In this document: piece by piece, positions 8,637 through 17,026 of the stretch | Position numbering within the stretch: position 1 is the stretch's first letter | Layout: each line of letters opens with the position of its first letter | Source: Clostridium sp. AN503 | GTDB lineage: Bacteria > Bacillota > Clostridia > Lachnospirales > Lachnospiraceae | Direction: 5' to 3' | DNA: 64,000 bases | Assembly: GCF_040719375.1 (NCBI RefSeq) | Contig: NZ_JBFDTP010000002.1 | Location: 2,294,001-2,358,000 of the forward strand | The notes under the pieces: generated by a model | What the model saw: the letters and a program-made list of their open reading frames with translations, nothing else | What the model was told of the DNA's origin: nothing | Databases searched by the model: none | Made by a program: the position numbers and the translations under genes

Positions 8637-9494
8637 TCAATTGTTAATTCTCATTTGCTTACCACTTAAATCCAATGACGAAAAAACTCTATTAGTTTCT
8701 TTGATTTTATCTATGCTAAAACAATATTGTTGGCAGTAAGAATTTCTAAAAATGTCTTCATAATATACTTCCAACATATATTTACCATGGTTTATGTTTT
8801 CATTATTATTATTTTGCGAAAAGATATGCACGTATACTTTTTCTCCAACTTTCAAGCTAGAGGGCACTATATATCTAGCATTTTTATTCACTTCTCTATT
8901 TAGACCTATTCTAAAAGATAATGCTGCTCCATTACCTACATTTTCAAACTCAAACGGTACTGAAATTACACCTTTATCAACTACAGTAATCCCATTTGTA
9001 TGCTGTATCTCTGCCAATCCACCGTTTTTAATTAATAATTCTTCCTCATTTGACAAATGTTTACTGTATTTAATTTTCCCATCCTCAATGATAATAAAGA
9101 CTTTATCTAAGCGGTACTCCTGATATTGCCCTATATCTTTCTGCACTTCATTTCTTTCTAGTTCACTGTTATCGTCACGCCACAAATTAAATAAATTTGT
9201 TGTTCTATCACACTGTAATGTAGTAAGCGCGATATAAGGCAGTGATCTATTTCTAACATCTTCTTCATAATTTTTTTGTGTATATTGAATAGTCCAATAT
9301 ACACCTACCACCGTACAGACCCCACCTATTATAGCGCCTATGTATCCCCCCCAAAAGCCAGCCCAATCATTATTATCTCCCGAAGGAAACAACGGTAAAA
9401 CTGACAGAAAATATACTAAAACAGGCACTATAATAATTATGATTATCAATGCTATAATTAGGTGAGCTTTTATCCACGCTAAAATTTTATCCAT
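8637..9494 (-). CDS. Membrane-anchored protein of unknown function (phage moron)
   Basis: A 285-residue protein with two N-terminal membrane helices (about 10-33, poly-isoleucine, and 47-70, rich in Gly) and a long soluble C-terminal domain that looks beta-rich (VISVPFEFENVGNGAALSF, VGEKVYVHIFS). I recognise no enzyme motif. The gene is clearly more AT-rich than its neighbours, stands alone between the terminase genes and the late regulator, and has a terminator on each side, all signs of a moron, a cargo gene expressed from the prophage. Superinfection exclusion or another host-benefit role is plausible but not shown. ATG 9494 follows GGAGA at nine bases. Confidence 0.8.
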   Translation of the reverse strand: MDKILAWIKAHLIIALIIIIIIVPVLVYFLSVLPLFPSGDNNDWAGFWGGYIGAIIGGVCTVVGVYWTIQYTQKNYEEDVRNRSLPYIALTTLQCDRTTNLFNLWRDDNSELERNEVQKDIGQYQEYRLDKVFIIIEDGKIKYSKHLSNEEELLIKNGGLAEIQHTNGITVVDKGVISVPFEFENVGNGAALSFRIGLNREVNKNARYIVPSSLKVGEKVYVHIFSQNNNNENINHGKYMLEVYYEDIFRNSYCQQYCFSIDKIKETNRVFSSLDLSGKQMRINN

Positions 9495-9616
9495 TTTTAT
9501 CAATCTCCACTTTTTCTATTATCATACATCAAAAAATGACAAAAGAAAAGCTCCCATATAAGCCACTGGGATAAAGGAGGACCGGCGCCCTAAGTTCCAG
9601 ACGCCGGAATTTATGC

Positions 9617-9643
9617 AAGAAAAAGCTCCCGGTTTCCCGGAAG
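9617..9643 (-). terminator. Terminator upstream of the moron-like gene
   Basis: Minus strand CTTCCGG and CCGGGAG pair around GAAA and are followed by CTTTTTCTT. It ends the early/middle operon after the late-regulator gene. A second hairpin (CCGGCG/CGCCGG, 9582-9606) lies just beyond it. Confidence 0.7.
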
Positions 9644-9673
9644 CCCAATTCGTTTTTTACAGTATACCACATG

Positions 9674-10114
9674 TCATGTATCGCTTTCTATCGCCTCTTT
9701 TGGAATTTTGAAATGTGCAAGCGCCCTGGCATGGATTTTATGTACCCACTGTAAGCAATAACCAGTCTTCCTCGCTATATCATCCCAGTCATATTCCCGA
9801 AGATATCGATATGTTAAAATGGCCTTTTCTTTCTCGCTGTCCATATCTTCGATTGCCTTTCTGACGGATATGAACCGCTGTACACTTTGATATCTCTCGC
9901 TGATAATTTCACGCTCAATCTCATCTTTTTTTGATGCATACCCGGAGAGATCCGATTTCTCATTCCCATGGGGCATTCCATTTCCTGACACTTTTATTGA
10001 TAATTTATTTTCCTTCAGTTCCTCAAGTTGCTCATCTAATCGAGTTACTTTACACTTAGAATCCCGATATGACCATAGAAATTTCTTTTTGTAGTCGTTC
10101 TCAGTCTTTTCCAA
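9674..10114 (-). CDS. ArpU/RinA-type late transcription regulator
   Basis: A 146-residue sigma-like regulator. The N-terminal half is a charged helical region; the C-terminal part holds a region-4-like helix-turn-helix (AILTYRYLREYDWDDIARKT, then GYCLQWVHKIHARALAHF). Proteins of this type sit just before the terminase genes in Firmicute phages and switch on late packaging and structural genes. It is the last gene before the terminators that isolate the moron. Confidence 0.8.
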   Translation of the reverse strand: MEKTENDYKKKFLWSYRDSKCKVTRLDEQLEELKENKLSIKVSGNGMPHGNEKSDLSGYASKKDEIEREIISERYQSVQRFISVRKAIEDMDSEKEKAILTYRYLREYDWDDIARKTGYCLQWVHKIHARALAHFKIPKEAIESDT

Positions 10115-10126
10115 TCCGATCCCTCC

Positions 10127-10330
10127 TTACATCTCCTTGACCAACTGGTTCAGCTCTGACCTTGCCTGGATGATCCGCCTTTTTATAGATTCCCTTGTAT
10201 GGTATTGGTCCGTCACTCCATATGCAGGGCCATATCCATGCTCACGTTCAAATTCCTCGTTTTCCTTTATGCTCTCGGCCAATGTTCCAACAATTCCTTG
10301 TATCATCATAATTCTGCTCACTTTATCCAT
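10127..10330 (-). CDS. Small phage protein, function unknown
   Basis: 67 residues, helical and charged, with YHTRESIKRRIIQARSELN as its most recognisable stretch. It lies 12 bases upstream of the late-regulator gene and 10 bases after the next, in a tight operon, with a good ribosome binding site (GAGGAAAGC) before the ATG. No family recognised. Confidence 0.65.
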   Translation of the reverse strand: MDKVSRIMMIQGIVGTLAESIKENEEFEREHGYGPAYGVTDQYHTRESIKRRIIQARSELNQLVKEM

Positions 10331-10340
10331 GCTTTCCTCC

Positions 10341-10760
10341 TCAATATTTCAACATGATCTCCATATCCACAAGCCTATGCGCCACACACTTTATGACCTC
10401 CGGATCAAATCTTTGCGGATCCTTTTCATACTCCTGCATGACTGCGATCAGCTCCACCAGCTTATATCCCCGAACCAACTCCATCTGCTTATCAAGCGAA
10501 GTCTCTGACTCCTTTGTCAGTACACGGATCGGTCCGTCATAATCAAAAATATCCTTCAGATTCCGCTCCTCCAGTTCTGCCAAAAGTCCCAAGATCACCT
10601 TCCTGCATAAACTACAGCTATGCTTTTTTAAGATATCCTGAATTTCCCCGACAACAGCATCCCACTTCTCTGAATCCTTCGGCAGCTTCTCATCCTTCCA
10701 TTTGTTCCAGAAGTTGTTATAGCACTTCCAGAAAATCTGTTTTACCTGGTCATTGTCCAT
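10341..10760 (-). CDS. Phage protein of unknown function with CxxC pair
   Basis: 139 residues beginning MDNDQVKQIFWKCYNNFWNK. It is acidic and helical; Cys residues in HSCSLCRKV suggest a possible metal site but no complete zinc finger is present. ATG 10760 is preferred over an upstream in-frame TTG because GAGGAGGAGC lies directly before it. The gene sits between the primase-helicase and the late-regulator cluster. Function unknown. Confidence 0.65.
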   Translation of the reverse strand: MDNDQVKQIFWKCYNNFWNKWKDEKLPKDSEKWDAVVGEIQDILKKHSCSLCRKVILGLLAELEERNLKDIFDYDGPIRVLTKESETSLDKQMELVRGYKLVELIAVMQEYEKDPQRFDPEVIKCVAHRLVDMEIMLKY

Positions 10761-10771
10761 TCTGCTCCTCC

Positions 10772-12817
10772 TCAATCAAACGGCAGTTCTTCTCCCGGCG
10801 GGATGGCCTCGAACTCCCCGCCCTTATACTCTGCCTTCTTCTCCTCCCAGCCATATATCTTACACTCTCCCGGGCTGTTCCTGAGCCGCTTTGTGTTTGG
10901 CTCAAAAAACAATGGGATAAACTCATCCTGCACTCCGCCGTCCCGGTCCTTGCATATCTCGATCACATTGGTGGCAAGATACAGCGGGTTATTCTCTTTC
11001 CACTTGAACATCTCTTTCGACAGCCGCTTAAAGTCGCTGTTTACTCGGTGCAGGATAAATGCATTGTCCACCCGGTTTACGATGTCATTACTGCCGGACA
11101 CATCGTCCAGACGAAGGAAGCCCACGGACTTCCTGGGATGCGCCACGAACAGGATATGGATGTTCGCCTGCTTTGCAAAATCCTCCAGGCACTCCACGAA
11201 GTGGCTCTGCTGCTGGTATTTATCAGATCCCATCTCCATCAGGTTGAGCGCCATCATGTTATCGAGTATGACCAGATCAACCTTATGCTCTGCCACACAT
11301 TTCCTGATCTGGCCCATGATGGAATTAAAATTATTGCCGTAGTAATTATTATATACATAGACCTTCTCATCCAGCCATTTCGAGATAACTGCATCATAGG
11401 GGGCAGGAACAACATAATAGTTGTCGTATTGGGTATCTTTTACATACGCTTTTCCAGCTGCCTGGAGCAGAAGCCATTTTAGCAGGTTCTTGGGCTTTAA
11501 CTCCCCACTGAACAGGGCCGTCCTATACTCCTGCTGTACCGCCTCCACCGTGATCTGGGAGATGATGCTGCTCTTTCCCGCCGCCCTGAGACCGCTGAGG
11601 CAGGTGACAAATCCCTTTTTAAGCCCCCGCATCTTCTGGTCGATCACATCCACCCCGGTCTTTATGAACTCCTCCGGAGGTTCCTTTAAGAGCCGGATCT
11701 GCTCCGTCGTAAAGAAGACCGGCTGCCCATCGATCACTCTGACTTCTTCTTTTTTCTCGACCACATAGTTGGGATTCTGGTAATTTGGACTCCGCTCCTC
11801 TTTTACATACTGGCGGTCATAGGCATCCGGCTCATACAGGCGACGCACATCCTGCCAGGTTCTTCCAGAACAGGAGTTATGAAAACAGTGGAACCCGATC
11901 GCTCCATTTGCCATCTTAAAAATACAGGCATCCTTTCCTGAATGATTTTCATCAAACGGGCAGCGCTCCAGGATATATTTCATCCCGCTGCCATATGCGG
12001 CTTTGGTGTACCGGATCCCATGTTCATCCAGCCACTGGTCCAGGTCAAATCCCATCGGATTATAACGGTTATAGCTCTGCGGCTTCTCCGGCACGGGCAG
12101 ATATCCGGCCAGCTTCTGGAGCAGTGCCTTATCGTTCTGCCTGGGCGTTTCCGGCGTCTGGACGATATAGCTCATCCTGTGGGGGCGTTCCGGGGTGTCG
12201 GCACCCTTCTGCGCCATAGTCCCATACAGTTTACAGACCCTGGCCGGGTTAAAGTTTGCCGTATCCACGCTGACCTGCTCATCCGAAAAGAACAGGGCCA
12301 GGACCGCCAGGCAATCCTTGACCAGTTTCTTATTCTCCTCATTCACCACAAGGCCGATACTGTACAGCAGATGGACCCCGTTTCCGCTGAACCCCACAAC
12401 CGGCTCCTCAAAGCCATTCTGTTTCATGAACGCGTACACCTCATTGCCCTTTTTCTTCGCAAGCATGATCTGATTATCGCTGGAGGAAGTCCCTGCTGCA
12501 CGAACCGGGTCAATATCCACAAGCAGCCAGGTATATCCCTCTATGTCCGTATCTGTTGTTGTCGGGGACACGTTGTTCATGAAGCGGTTTCTCTGCTGTC
12601 TGGAATAGCACTCATCCTTGATTCCGTTCAGCGTGATATAAACATTACAGCTGTCATCCATGCGGATCCCCTTCATCGCATTGATGCAGGCCTCAACATC
12701 CCGGAAATACCCGCTCACGTTTTTCTTGCTGGAGGCAATAATGCGCACCTCAAACAGATCATTCTGCGGTTTCAGTATGGAGATAGCTTTCCTGATTTCA
12801 TTTTCATCAAATCTCAC
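10772..12817 (-). CDS. Primase-helicase fusion (AEP primase + DnaB-like ATPase)
   Basis: A 681-residue replication protein. The N-terminal third looks like an archaeo-eukaryotic type primase, with the catalytic acidic pair in WLLVDIDPVR (about residue 100) and FSGNGVHLLYS, an SGxGxH-type strand. A middle Cys/His segment (RCPFDENHSGKDA to GFHCFHNSCSG) resembles a primase zinc module. The C-terminal RecA-like helicase has Walker A GLRAAGKSSII near residue 415 and Walker B VDLVILDNMM near 515. It would prime and unwind phage DNA. It overlaps the replisome organizer by four bases. Confidence 0.87.
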   Translation of the reverse strand: MRFDENEIRKAISILKPQNDLFEVRIIASSKKNVSGYFRDVEACINAMKGIRMDDSCNVYITLNGIKDECYSRQQRNRFMNNVSPTTTDTDIEGYTWLLVDIDPVRAAGTSSSDNQIMLAKKKGNEVYAFMKQNGFEEPVVGFSGNGVHLLYSIGLVVNEENKKLVKDCLAVLALFFSDEQVSVDTANFNPARVCKLYGTMAQKGADTPERPHRMSYIVQTPETPRQNDKALLQKLAGYLPVPEKPQSYNRYNPMGFDLDQWLDEHGIRYTKAAYGSGMKYILERCPFDENHSGKDACIFKMANGAIGFHCFHNSCSGRTWQDVRRLYEPDAYDRQYVKEERSPNYQNPNYVVEKKEEVRVIDGQPVFFTTEQIRLLKEPPEEFIKTGVDVIDQKMRGLKKGFVTCLSGLRAAGKSSIISQITVEAVQQEYRTALFSGELKPKNLLKWLLLQAAGKAYVKDTQYDNYYVVPAPYDAVISKWLDEKVYVYNNYYGNNFNSIMGQIRKCVAEHKVDLVILDNMMALNLMEMGSDKYQQQSHFVECLEDFAKQANIHILFVAHPRKSVGFLRLDDVSGSNDIVNRVDNAFILHRVNSDFKRLSKEMFKWKENNPLYLATNVIEICKDRDGGVQDEFIPLFFEPNTKRLRNSPGECKIYGWEEKKAEYKGGEFEAIPPGEELPFD

Positions 12818-13674
12818 TGCATGTTCCTCCCAAATTTCTTCTCGGGCTGATTCTGATTTCCATCATGATCAAGCCCACGTTTTGACTGGCTCTGTGTAAA
12901 GAGCGTCTCAAACTTTTCCCGGAACTTCTTTGTGCTCCGTATGTTAGTTTTCCAGAAACTATCGGATATGGCAAACTGGAGAGCTTGTCTTATCTCCTCC
13001 TCACGCAATCCATCCAGCCTTTTCATCTTCTCAATCTCCGCTGCCCACTTTATCTTCTTTTCCAGTGTGTCTGGCACCTTTGATTTCGGGTACGTCTCCA
13101 GGCACGATTCAATCAGCATTGCTACACACTGCATTTCAAAGCTATCAGGATCTGAGAAACCAGAAGGAAGAGGAGGCGTTGACCCACCAGGGGCAACGAT
13201 ATCTTTTTCTTCTTTCTCTAACTCTAACTCTTTCTCTTTCTCTAACTCTTTCTCTTGTCGGACAACGTCCACCACGGTGAGGACATTGTCCCCAGCCTGT
13301 CCTATTTTAGCCCTATAATTTCTCTTTTTTTCCGCCCATTTAGTCTCACATCCAGTCATATTTTCAACCTCAACCATGAAGATTGTTTTATCGTCCATGA
13401 CCTCGATCATCCGCAGTTTTGTAAATACACCGACCGCCGCCCTTACAACGTCGATATTGGTATTTGTGACTGTGGATAACATGCTTTCGTCGTATGGAAT
13501 GGCATCAGAAAAACGCAACATCCCATTATGTGAAACACTTTCAACCAGCAGTTTTAAATAAAACAGGATATAATCTTTTCCATTTGGCATTGCCTCTATA
13601 ATCCGGATATCATGCCTTTTAAAAAAGTTCTTATCCAGTTTCAACCAGTAATATTTTTTCGCCTGCTCCGCCAA
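12814..13674 (-). CDS. Replisome organizer (phage replication initiation protein)
   Basis: A 286-residue protein with the N-terminal signature of phage replisome organizers: YYWLKLDKNFFKRHDIRIIE, then GKDYILFYLKLLVES, a winged-helix domain that binds the origin. A low-complexity linker of Glu, Lys and Leu codons (about residues 145-165) joins it to a C-terminal helical domain (EEIRQALQFAISDSFWKTNI) that recruits the helicase. TTG 13674 is the likely start because GGAGG stands eight bases upstream; the frame is open further but has no better site. Phage origins often lie inside or near such genes. Confidence 0.82.
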   Translation of the reverse strand: MAEQAKKYYWLKLDKNFFKRHDIRIIEAMPNGKDYILFYLKLLVESVSHNGMLRFSDAIPYDESMLSTVTNTNIDVVRAAVGVFTKLRMIEVMDDKTIFMVEVENMTGCETKWAEKKRNYRAKIGQAGDNVLTVVDVVRQEKELEKEKELELEKEEKDIVAPGGSTPPLPSGFSDPDSFEMQCVAMLIESCLETYPKSKVPDTLEKKIKWAAEIEKMKRLDGLREEEIRQALQFAISDSFWKTNIRSTKKFREKFETLFTQSQSKRGLDHDGNQNQPEKKFGRNMQ

Positions 13675-13925
13675 GTTTCTACGCCTCCATATTCGTATTT
13701 TCAGCCTGATGTTTAGTAGATTCTTTTCCCCTCCGCCAACAATTAAAGTCAGCGGAGGCAGTCCTTTGGCATTGTCGTGACACAATAAGCTCTGGACAAA
13801 TACTATGTAATGCCGGACACGCCGGACGCATTACCCTTTTCCCTATGTTGTGGTCTTACATGCATACTTGCAGACAGCCTATATCACTGCTGTTTTCACC
13901 AATGCCACAAATGCTAAATTTCAGT
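13675..13925. other. Gap with a hairpin between replication and early genes
   Basis: No convincing gene. Bases 13807-13834 form a nested dyad: GTAATGC pairs with GCATTAC and the inside holds CCGG on both sides. Without a T-run it is not a standard terminator; it could be an RNA stability or regulatory element upstream of the replisome organizer. Confidence 0.5.
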
Positions 13926-14255
13926 TTACCAAATTAATGCCTGTCCACATCTACTACAAAAAACTTGTGAACCAGTAACAACAGATAAACATTCAGGACA
14001 ATGATGAACCTTTGTACCTGCTTTAAAAATCACCCTACCAACGTCCACATCTTCCTCAAATATTTTGATTATGGTTTTTTGTGGAATCTGTTTTTTCAAT
14101 GCCTCAACCGCCGTATGTCTTATCGCAAGACATTCCAGCACGTTGTCTATCTTCCCTTCCATATGGTATTTAGATTCCAACAATTCAACAGCTTCTTTTG
14201 GCGTTACCTCTTTCATTTTCTCCATTTCAACAATCTCCAAATCTTGTTTTTCCAT
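13926..14255 (-). CDS. Small zinc-ribbon protein
   Basis: A 109-residue protein. The N-terminal two thirds are helical and acidic, and the C-terminus is a zinc ribbon with two CxxC knuckles (HHCPECLSVV and FCSRCGQALIW). Such proteins are common in the early region of Firmicute phages and may bind nucleic acid. It precedes the replisome organizer after a 250-base gap. Specific function unknown. Confidence 0.7.
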   Translation of the reverse strand: MEKQDLEIVEMEKMKEVTPKEAVELLESKYHMEGKIDNVLECLAIRHTAVEALKKQIPQKTIIKIFEEDVDVGRVIFKAGTKVHHCPECLSVVTGSQVFCSRCGQALIW

Positions 14256-14318
14256 CTTTATGAAAGGAGCCAGGATATCCTGTCACGGTGGCCACCGCTC
14301 CGGCCTCCTCTCTGGCTT

Positions 14319-14414
14319 TTATACCACTCTACATAACATCATCACAGTTAAGGAATAAAGCCCATTAACCACTAACCCAACAATTACCTGGATAACAAAT
14401 TCTTTTACACTCAT
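14319..14414 (-). CDS. 31-residue single-pass membrane peptide
   Basis: A very short frame with an excellent ribosome binding site (AAAGGAGG, seven bases before the ATG). The product, starting MSVKEFVIQVIVGLVVNGLY, is one hydrophobic helix. The position, on the same strand and between early genes, and the strong site argue that it is translated. Function unknown; holin-like or toxin-like peptides look similar but nothing here proves either. Confidence 0.55.
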   Translation of the reverse strand: MSVKEFVIQVIVGLVVNGLYSLTVMMLCRVV

Positions 14415-14593
14415 GCGATTGCCTCCTTTAATAATTCTCGAGCGCTCGCATATATTATCTCATTGTTGCTTTCCATTTGTACAATTTAAAAACCCAGCGG
14501 ATAAGGTTTTTGATGTGATTATCAATAAAATGCTAATTTCCCTCAACTATTTTTTTAAAAAAGAAACTGTTAAATTTTCACTTTACAGTCATC
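14415..14593. other. AT-rich gap without a recognised gene
   Basis: About 180 bases between two minus-strand early genes with no supported frame. It contains poly-T/poly-A runs and may hold the promoter for the genes at 14319-14414 and 13926-14255. Confidence 0.4.
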
Positions 14594-14809
14594 TTACATC
14601 CCATAGAATTTATAGTACAGCCAGGCTGCCCACTGGTAATCATAGATCAGTGCCGTCACTATGGCCTCCCATGCATTTGTATAACCTCTGCTCTCAATGG
14701 CACGGCCCTGTCTGATCATCCTGTAAATGTCAGCCCGCGTCGTATATCTCACGCAGGCTCTCTGGCGCCCTGACCGGACCGCGATAATGACATGCCACTT
14801 TTTCTTCAT
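14594..14809 (-). CDS. Small basic phage protein
   Basis: 71 residues, basic N-terminus (MKKKWHVIIAVRSGRQRACV) and an aromatic C-terminus (YDYQWAAWLYYKFYGM). Its ATG overlaps the stop of the upstream gene by four bases (ATGA), so it is translationally coupled. Family and function not recognised. Confidence 0.65.
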   Translation of the reverse strand: MKKKWHVIIAVRSGRQRACVRYTTRADIYRMIRQGRAIESRGYTNAWEAIVTALIYDYQWAAWLYYKFYGM

Positions 14810-15177
14810 CCTGCGCCCCCCGCACCGGTCCTGCTGCCCATCTGGAAGACCGCCGGCAGCCAGTGATCTGTCTTGTACGGGATAAACCGCTTTACTACAG
14901 GCAGCCGCAGGCCTTTGCCATCGATCAGGTATACCAGGGGATCTGCCGGTACCCGATGGATCAGGCCATCCCCGATCAGCTCCCCCAACAGGTCAAAAGC
15001 TTCCTGGCTCCATCCGGACCATAACACAACATGCTCATTCTGATCGGAACAGGCCATCAGATCTCCCTTATAGTCATAACCTTTCTGCTCAAATAGCCAC
15101 TCCAGTTCCGCATAGCTGACGGAATCATTCCTGTTTATGTAATCCAGCACCGTCTGCTTTATCTCCTTTTTCTCCAC
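14806..15177 (-). CDS. Phage protein of unknown function (123 residues)
   Basis: Begins VEKKEIKQTVLDYINRNDSV and has a winged-helix-like start (YAELEWLFEQKGYDYKGDL) followed by a short beta-rich C-terminal part. GTG 15177 is chosen because AAGGAGGG lies directly upstream. The frame extends to an ATG at 15207, but that start would sit inside the GTTGCGACGTCGCAAC palindrome and has no ribosome binding site. The 5' end overlaps the sigma-factor gene by 53 bases in another frame. Confidence 0.65.
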   Translation of the reverse strand: MEKKEIKQTVLDYINRNDSVSYAELEWLFEQKGYDYKGDLMACSDQNEHVVLWSGWSQEAFDLLGELIGDGLIHRVPADPLVYLIDGKGLRLPVVKRFIPYKTDHWLPAVFQMGSRTGAGGAG

Positions 15178-16135
15178 ATTTCCCTCCTTGTTGCGACGTC
15201 GCAACATTCCTCCGCACTTTCTCCAGCAGCTCCATCCGCTCCTGACGCTTCGCTTCCCAGTCCATCACCTGGAATGCGGCCCGCTCCGTGCTGCTTGTCC
15301 AGGTCTGTTGAAACCGGTCCACACCGCTCCCGGCCAAGACCATACCATAGATCTCTGTTTCATCCAAAAACGGCCGGATCTTACTGCAGTGCTTCGTCTT
15401 TCTCAACTCCCGCAGCGCTTTGGTATGGATCTGCCGGACTGCCTCCGGGCTTATGCCATTCTGCCGTCCGATTTCTGCCAGTGTCATGCCCTCCTGGTAT
15501 CTCTGACGGATCACCTCAGCCTGGCGGTCCTGTAGGGCGTCCACACAGCCCCACAGAGCCGTTTTTAACTGATCACCCTGTATCTGTTCCACCAGCTTGT
15601 CTTCCAGGCTTTCCGGGCACGCTACGAGGTCTCCCATGGTGGTATCCTCACCGCCATCAATCCCCGTTACCGGAGCATCAAGACTTCCCAGCTGCGTCAT
15701 AGAGGCATTTTCCTGTATCTCCCTGACCTGTTCCAGGGTAAGCCCCATAAGGGCCGCTGTCTCCCGTTCTGAGGGCTCCCTGCCATGCTCTAATTGAAAG
15801 GCATTGCAGAACTTTTTATATTTCTTGATCTTCTCATCCTGTCCCATAGGGATCCTCAGGACGCTGCCGCTTTGCTGGAGGTAGCGCCTCATCCGCTGCC
15901 GTATATGATATTCAGCGTATGTAAGAAACTTCGTCCCCTGCTCCGGGTCATAACCGGCAATCGCAGGATAAAGGGCCAGATACCCCTCCTGCTCCAGATC
16001 CTCCATCTCACCGCTTTCCCGGTACCGAAGCGCCATGGAATGGATGAACAGGCGCACCTGCTTATACAGTGCCTCCATGTTTTCTTCTACTTTCTCACCT
16101 GCCTTGATCTGAGAAACAAGCTGTTCGTTTGTCAT
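15125..16135 (-). CDS. Phage-encoded sigma-70 family sigma factor
   Basis: A 336-residue sigma factor with nearly the full set of regions. Region 2 is clear (MEDLEQEGYLALYPAIAGYD, then GTKFLTYAEYHIRQRMRRYL), region 3 follows (EPSERETAALMGLTLEQVRE), and region 4.2 is a helix-turn-helix (MTLAEIGRQNGISPEAVRQI). About 85 residues follow region 4 with no match I recognise. It lies in the early operon and probably redirects host RNA polymerase to phage promoters. ATG 16135 follows GGAGGCAGGAGG. A full-size sigma besides the ArpU-type regulator is unusual for a phage of this kind. Confidence 0.85.
   Translation of the reverse strand: MTNEQLVSQIKAGEKVEENMEALYKQVRLFIHSMALRYRESGEMEDLEQEGYLALYPAIAGYDPEQGTKFLTYAEYHIRQRMRRYLQQSGSVLRIPMGQDEKIKKYKKFCNAFQLEHGREPSERETAALMGLTLEQVREIQENASMTQLGSLDAPVTGIDGGEDTTMGDLVACPESLEDKLVEQIQGDQLKTALWGCVDALQDRQAEVIRQRYQEGMTLAEIGRQNGISPEAVRQIHTKALRELRKTKHCSKIRPFLDETEIYGMVLAGSGVDRFQQTWTSSTERAAFQVMDWEAKRQERMELLEKVRRNVATSQQGGKCGEKGDKADGAGLHKQE
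15190..15205. repeat. 16-bp palindrome, variant copy of the GTTGCGA..TCGCAAC element
   Basis: GTTGCGACGTCGCAAC is a perfect palindrome that differs from the copies at 3106 and 20734 only in the centre (ACGT for ATAT). It lies inside the sigma-factor frame and just upstream of the ribosome binding site of the next gene. Confidence 0.7.
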
Positions 16136-16150
16136 AACCTCCTGCCTCCA

Positions 16151-16321
16151 TTATCTGTCCTGCAGCGTTGATCCCCTGCCCCTGTCTGTGCTGAGATCAA
16201 CTGTTTGCCCACTCAGTTCCGATAGCTGCTTTCTAAGTTCCGCAAGCTCTGTCATGGCTTCATCGTAGCTTTTCATCATCTTGTTATAGCGATCCTCGGG
16301 GATCATGATTACTTTTTGCAT
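16151..16321 (-). CDS. 56-residue coiled-coil early protein
   Basis: Begins MQKVIMIPEDRYNKMMKSYD; the centre (ELAELRKQLSEL) is a leucine-spaced helix. The ATG lies inside the 3' end of the preceding small gene (13 shared bases), typical of compressed phage early operons. The start resembles short phage proteins that open with a Met-Ile-Pro-Glu strand. Function unknown. Confidence 0.7.
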   Translation of the reverse strand: MQKVIMIPEDRYNKMMKSYDEAMTELAELRKQLSELSGQTVDLSTDRGRGSTLQDR

Positions 16322-16479
16322 TCTGCTGTCTCCTTTCGGCCATCTTCCAAGCCTTTATAGTATGCCTGGTTCAATTTTGCGGCTATTGCATGTGCCCATT
16401 CTATGTCACCGTCATCATATTCACCCAGCGCCTTCAAACAACGTTCTACAAACTTATCTTCTTCAACCGGAAATCTCAT
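16309..16479 (-). CDS. 56-residue acidic early protein
   Basis: Begins MRFPVEEDKFVERCLKALGE, acidic and helical. AAGGAGG before the ATG is near consensus. It overlaps the stop of the upstream frame as ATGA and the start of the downstream one, so four small genes in a row are translationally linked. Function unknown. Confidence 0.7.
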   Translation of the reverse strand: MRFPVEEDKFVERCLKALGEYDDGDIEWAHAIAAKLNQAYYKGLEDGRKETAECKK

Positions 16480-16622
16480 TTTATAAAATCCTCCTTTTGC
16501 TTTTCTCGCCGGATTATGCTATCATCAAGATGGAATCCTTTATTTGATTTAGCGGCCTCTGGCTGCTCTGGCCCTGTAGGAAGTTCCAGCTTCCCATGGG
16601 GCCTGTTTTTAATAGTTCCCAC
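16476..16622 (-). CDS. 48-residue early protein
   Basis: GTG start overlapping the 3' end of the upstream gene by 14 bases; product begins VGTIKNRPHGKLELPTGPEQ and ends in KEDFIK. Its TGA overlaps the ATG of the next gene. There is no clear ribosome binding site for the GTG, so it may depend on reinitiation. The coherent overlap pattern on both sides is the main support. Confidence 0.55.
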   Translation of the reverse strand: MGTIKNRPHGKLELPTGPEQPEAAKSNKGFHLDDSIIRREKQKEDFIK

Positions 16623-16794
16623 CAATGCACCCGGTGTTTGTCTGGATCCCTGCCAGATAGTACGCTTTCAGCATCTCAACAGCTTGTTCCTCGGTGTATC
16701 CTTCCTGTGCCGCGATCACGATCAGCTCTGACTGGTAGCGCAGCCAGGAACGGAACTGTTCTTTGGGATCCGGTCTCTGGTATCCGTATGCCAT
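16609..16794 (-). CDS. 61-residue early protein
   Basis: Begins MAYGYQRPDPKEQFRSWLRY and holds a helical core (QEGYTEEQAVEMLKAYYLAG). ATG 16794 follows AGGTGA; the frame is open 35 codons upstream but that part overlaps the neighbouring gene and lacks a start signal. Function unknown. Confidence 0.65.
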   Translation of the reverse strand: MAYGYQRPDPKEQFRSWLRYQSELIVIAAQEGYTEEQAVEMLKAYYLAGIQTNTGCIGGNY

Positions 16795-16795
16795 G

Positions 16796-16972
16796 TTATT
16801 CACCTGCCTTTCTACCCACCTCATAACCCCAGTAGAATGCACTTTTCTGTATCTCCTCAATGTACTCATCCAGTGCTCTGCCAAGATTCCGATATGCAAC
16901 TTTTAACTCCTCGTGTGCCATTGGTTGATCTTCCAGTGAATCCTCATAAACCTGCAATATTTTCTTATCCAT
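16796..16972 (-). CDS. 58-residue early protein (DUF6809-like)
   Basis: Begins MDKKILQVYEDSLEDQPMAH, with EYIEEIQKSAFYWGYEVGRK at the end. The pattern of a short acidic helical protein ending in a Gly-aromatic 'YGxxxG' helix resembles the DUF6809 family of phage proteins; this is a tentative match from memory. It is the first gene of a chain of six tightly packed small genes and the sigma factor. Confidence 0.6.
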   Translation of the reverse strand: MDKKILQVYEDSLEDQPMAHEELKVAYRNLGRALDEYIEEIQKSAFYWGYEVGRKAGE

Positions 16973-17026
16973 AGCTTGACATTTTCTCCAATTTCCCTGT
17001 ACAATACAGGTATGATTATTTATTAG

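Noticed and set aside
13200..13260. The GAGAAAGAG/GAGTTAGAG tract in the replisome organizer as a regulatory repeat
   Set aside because: It encodes an in-frame Glu/Lys/Leu linker of a kind common in this protein family.
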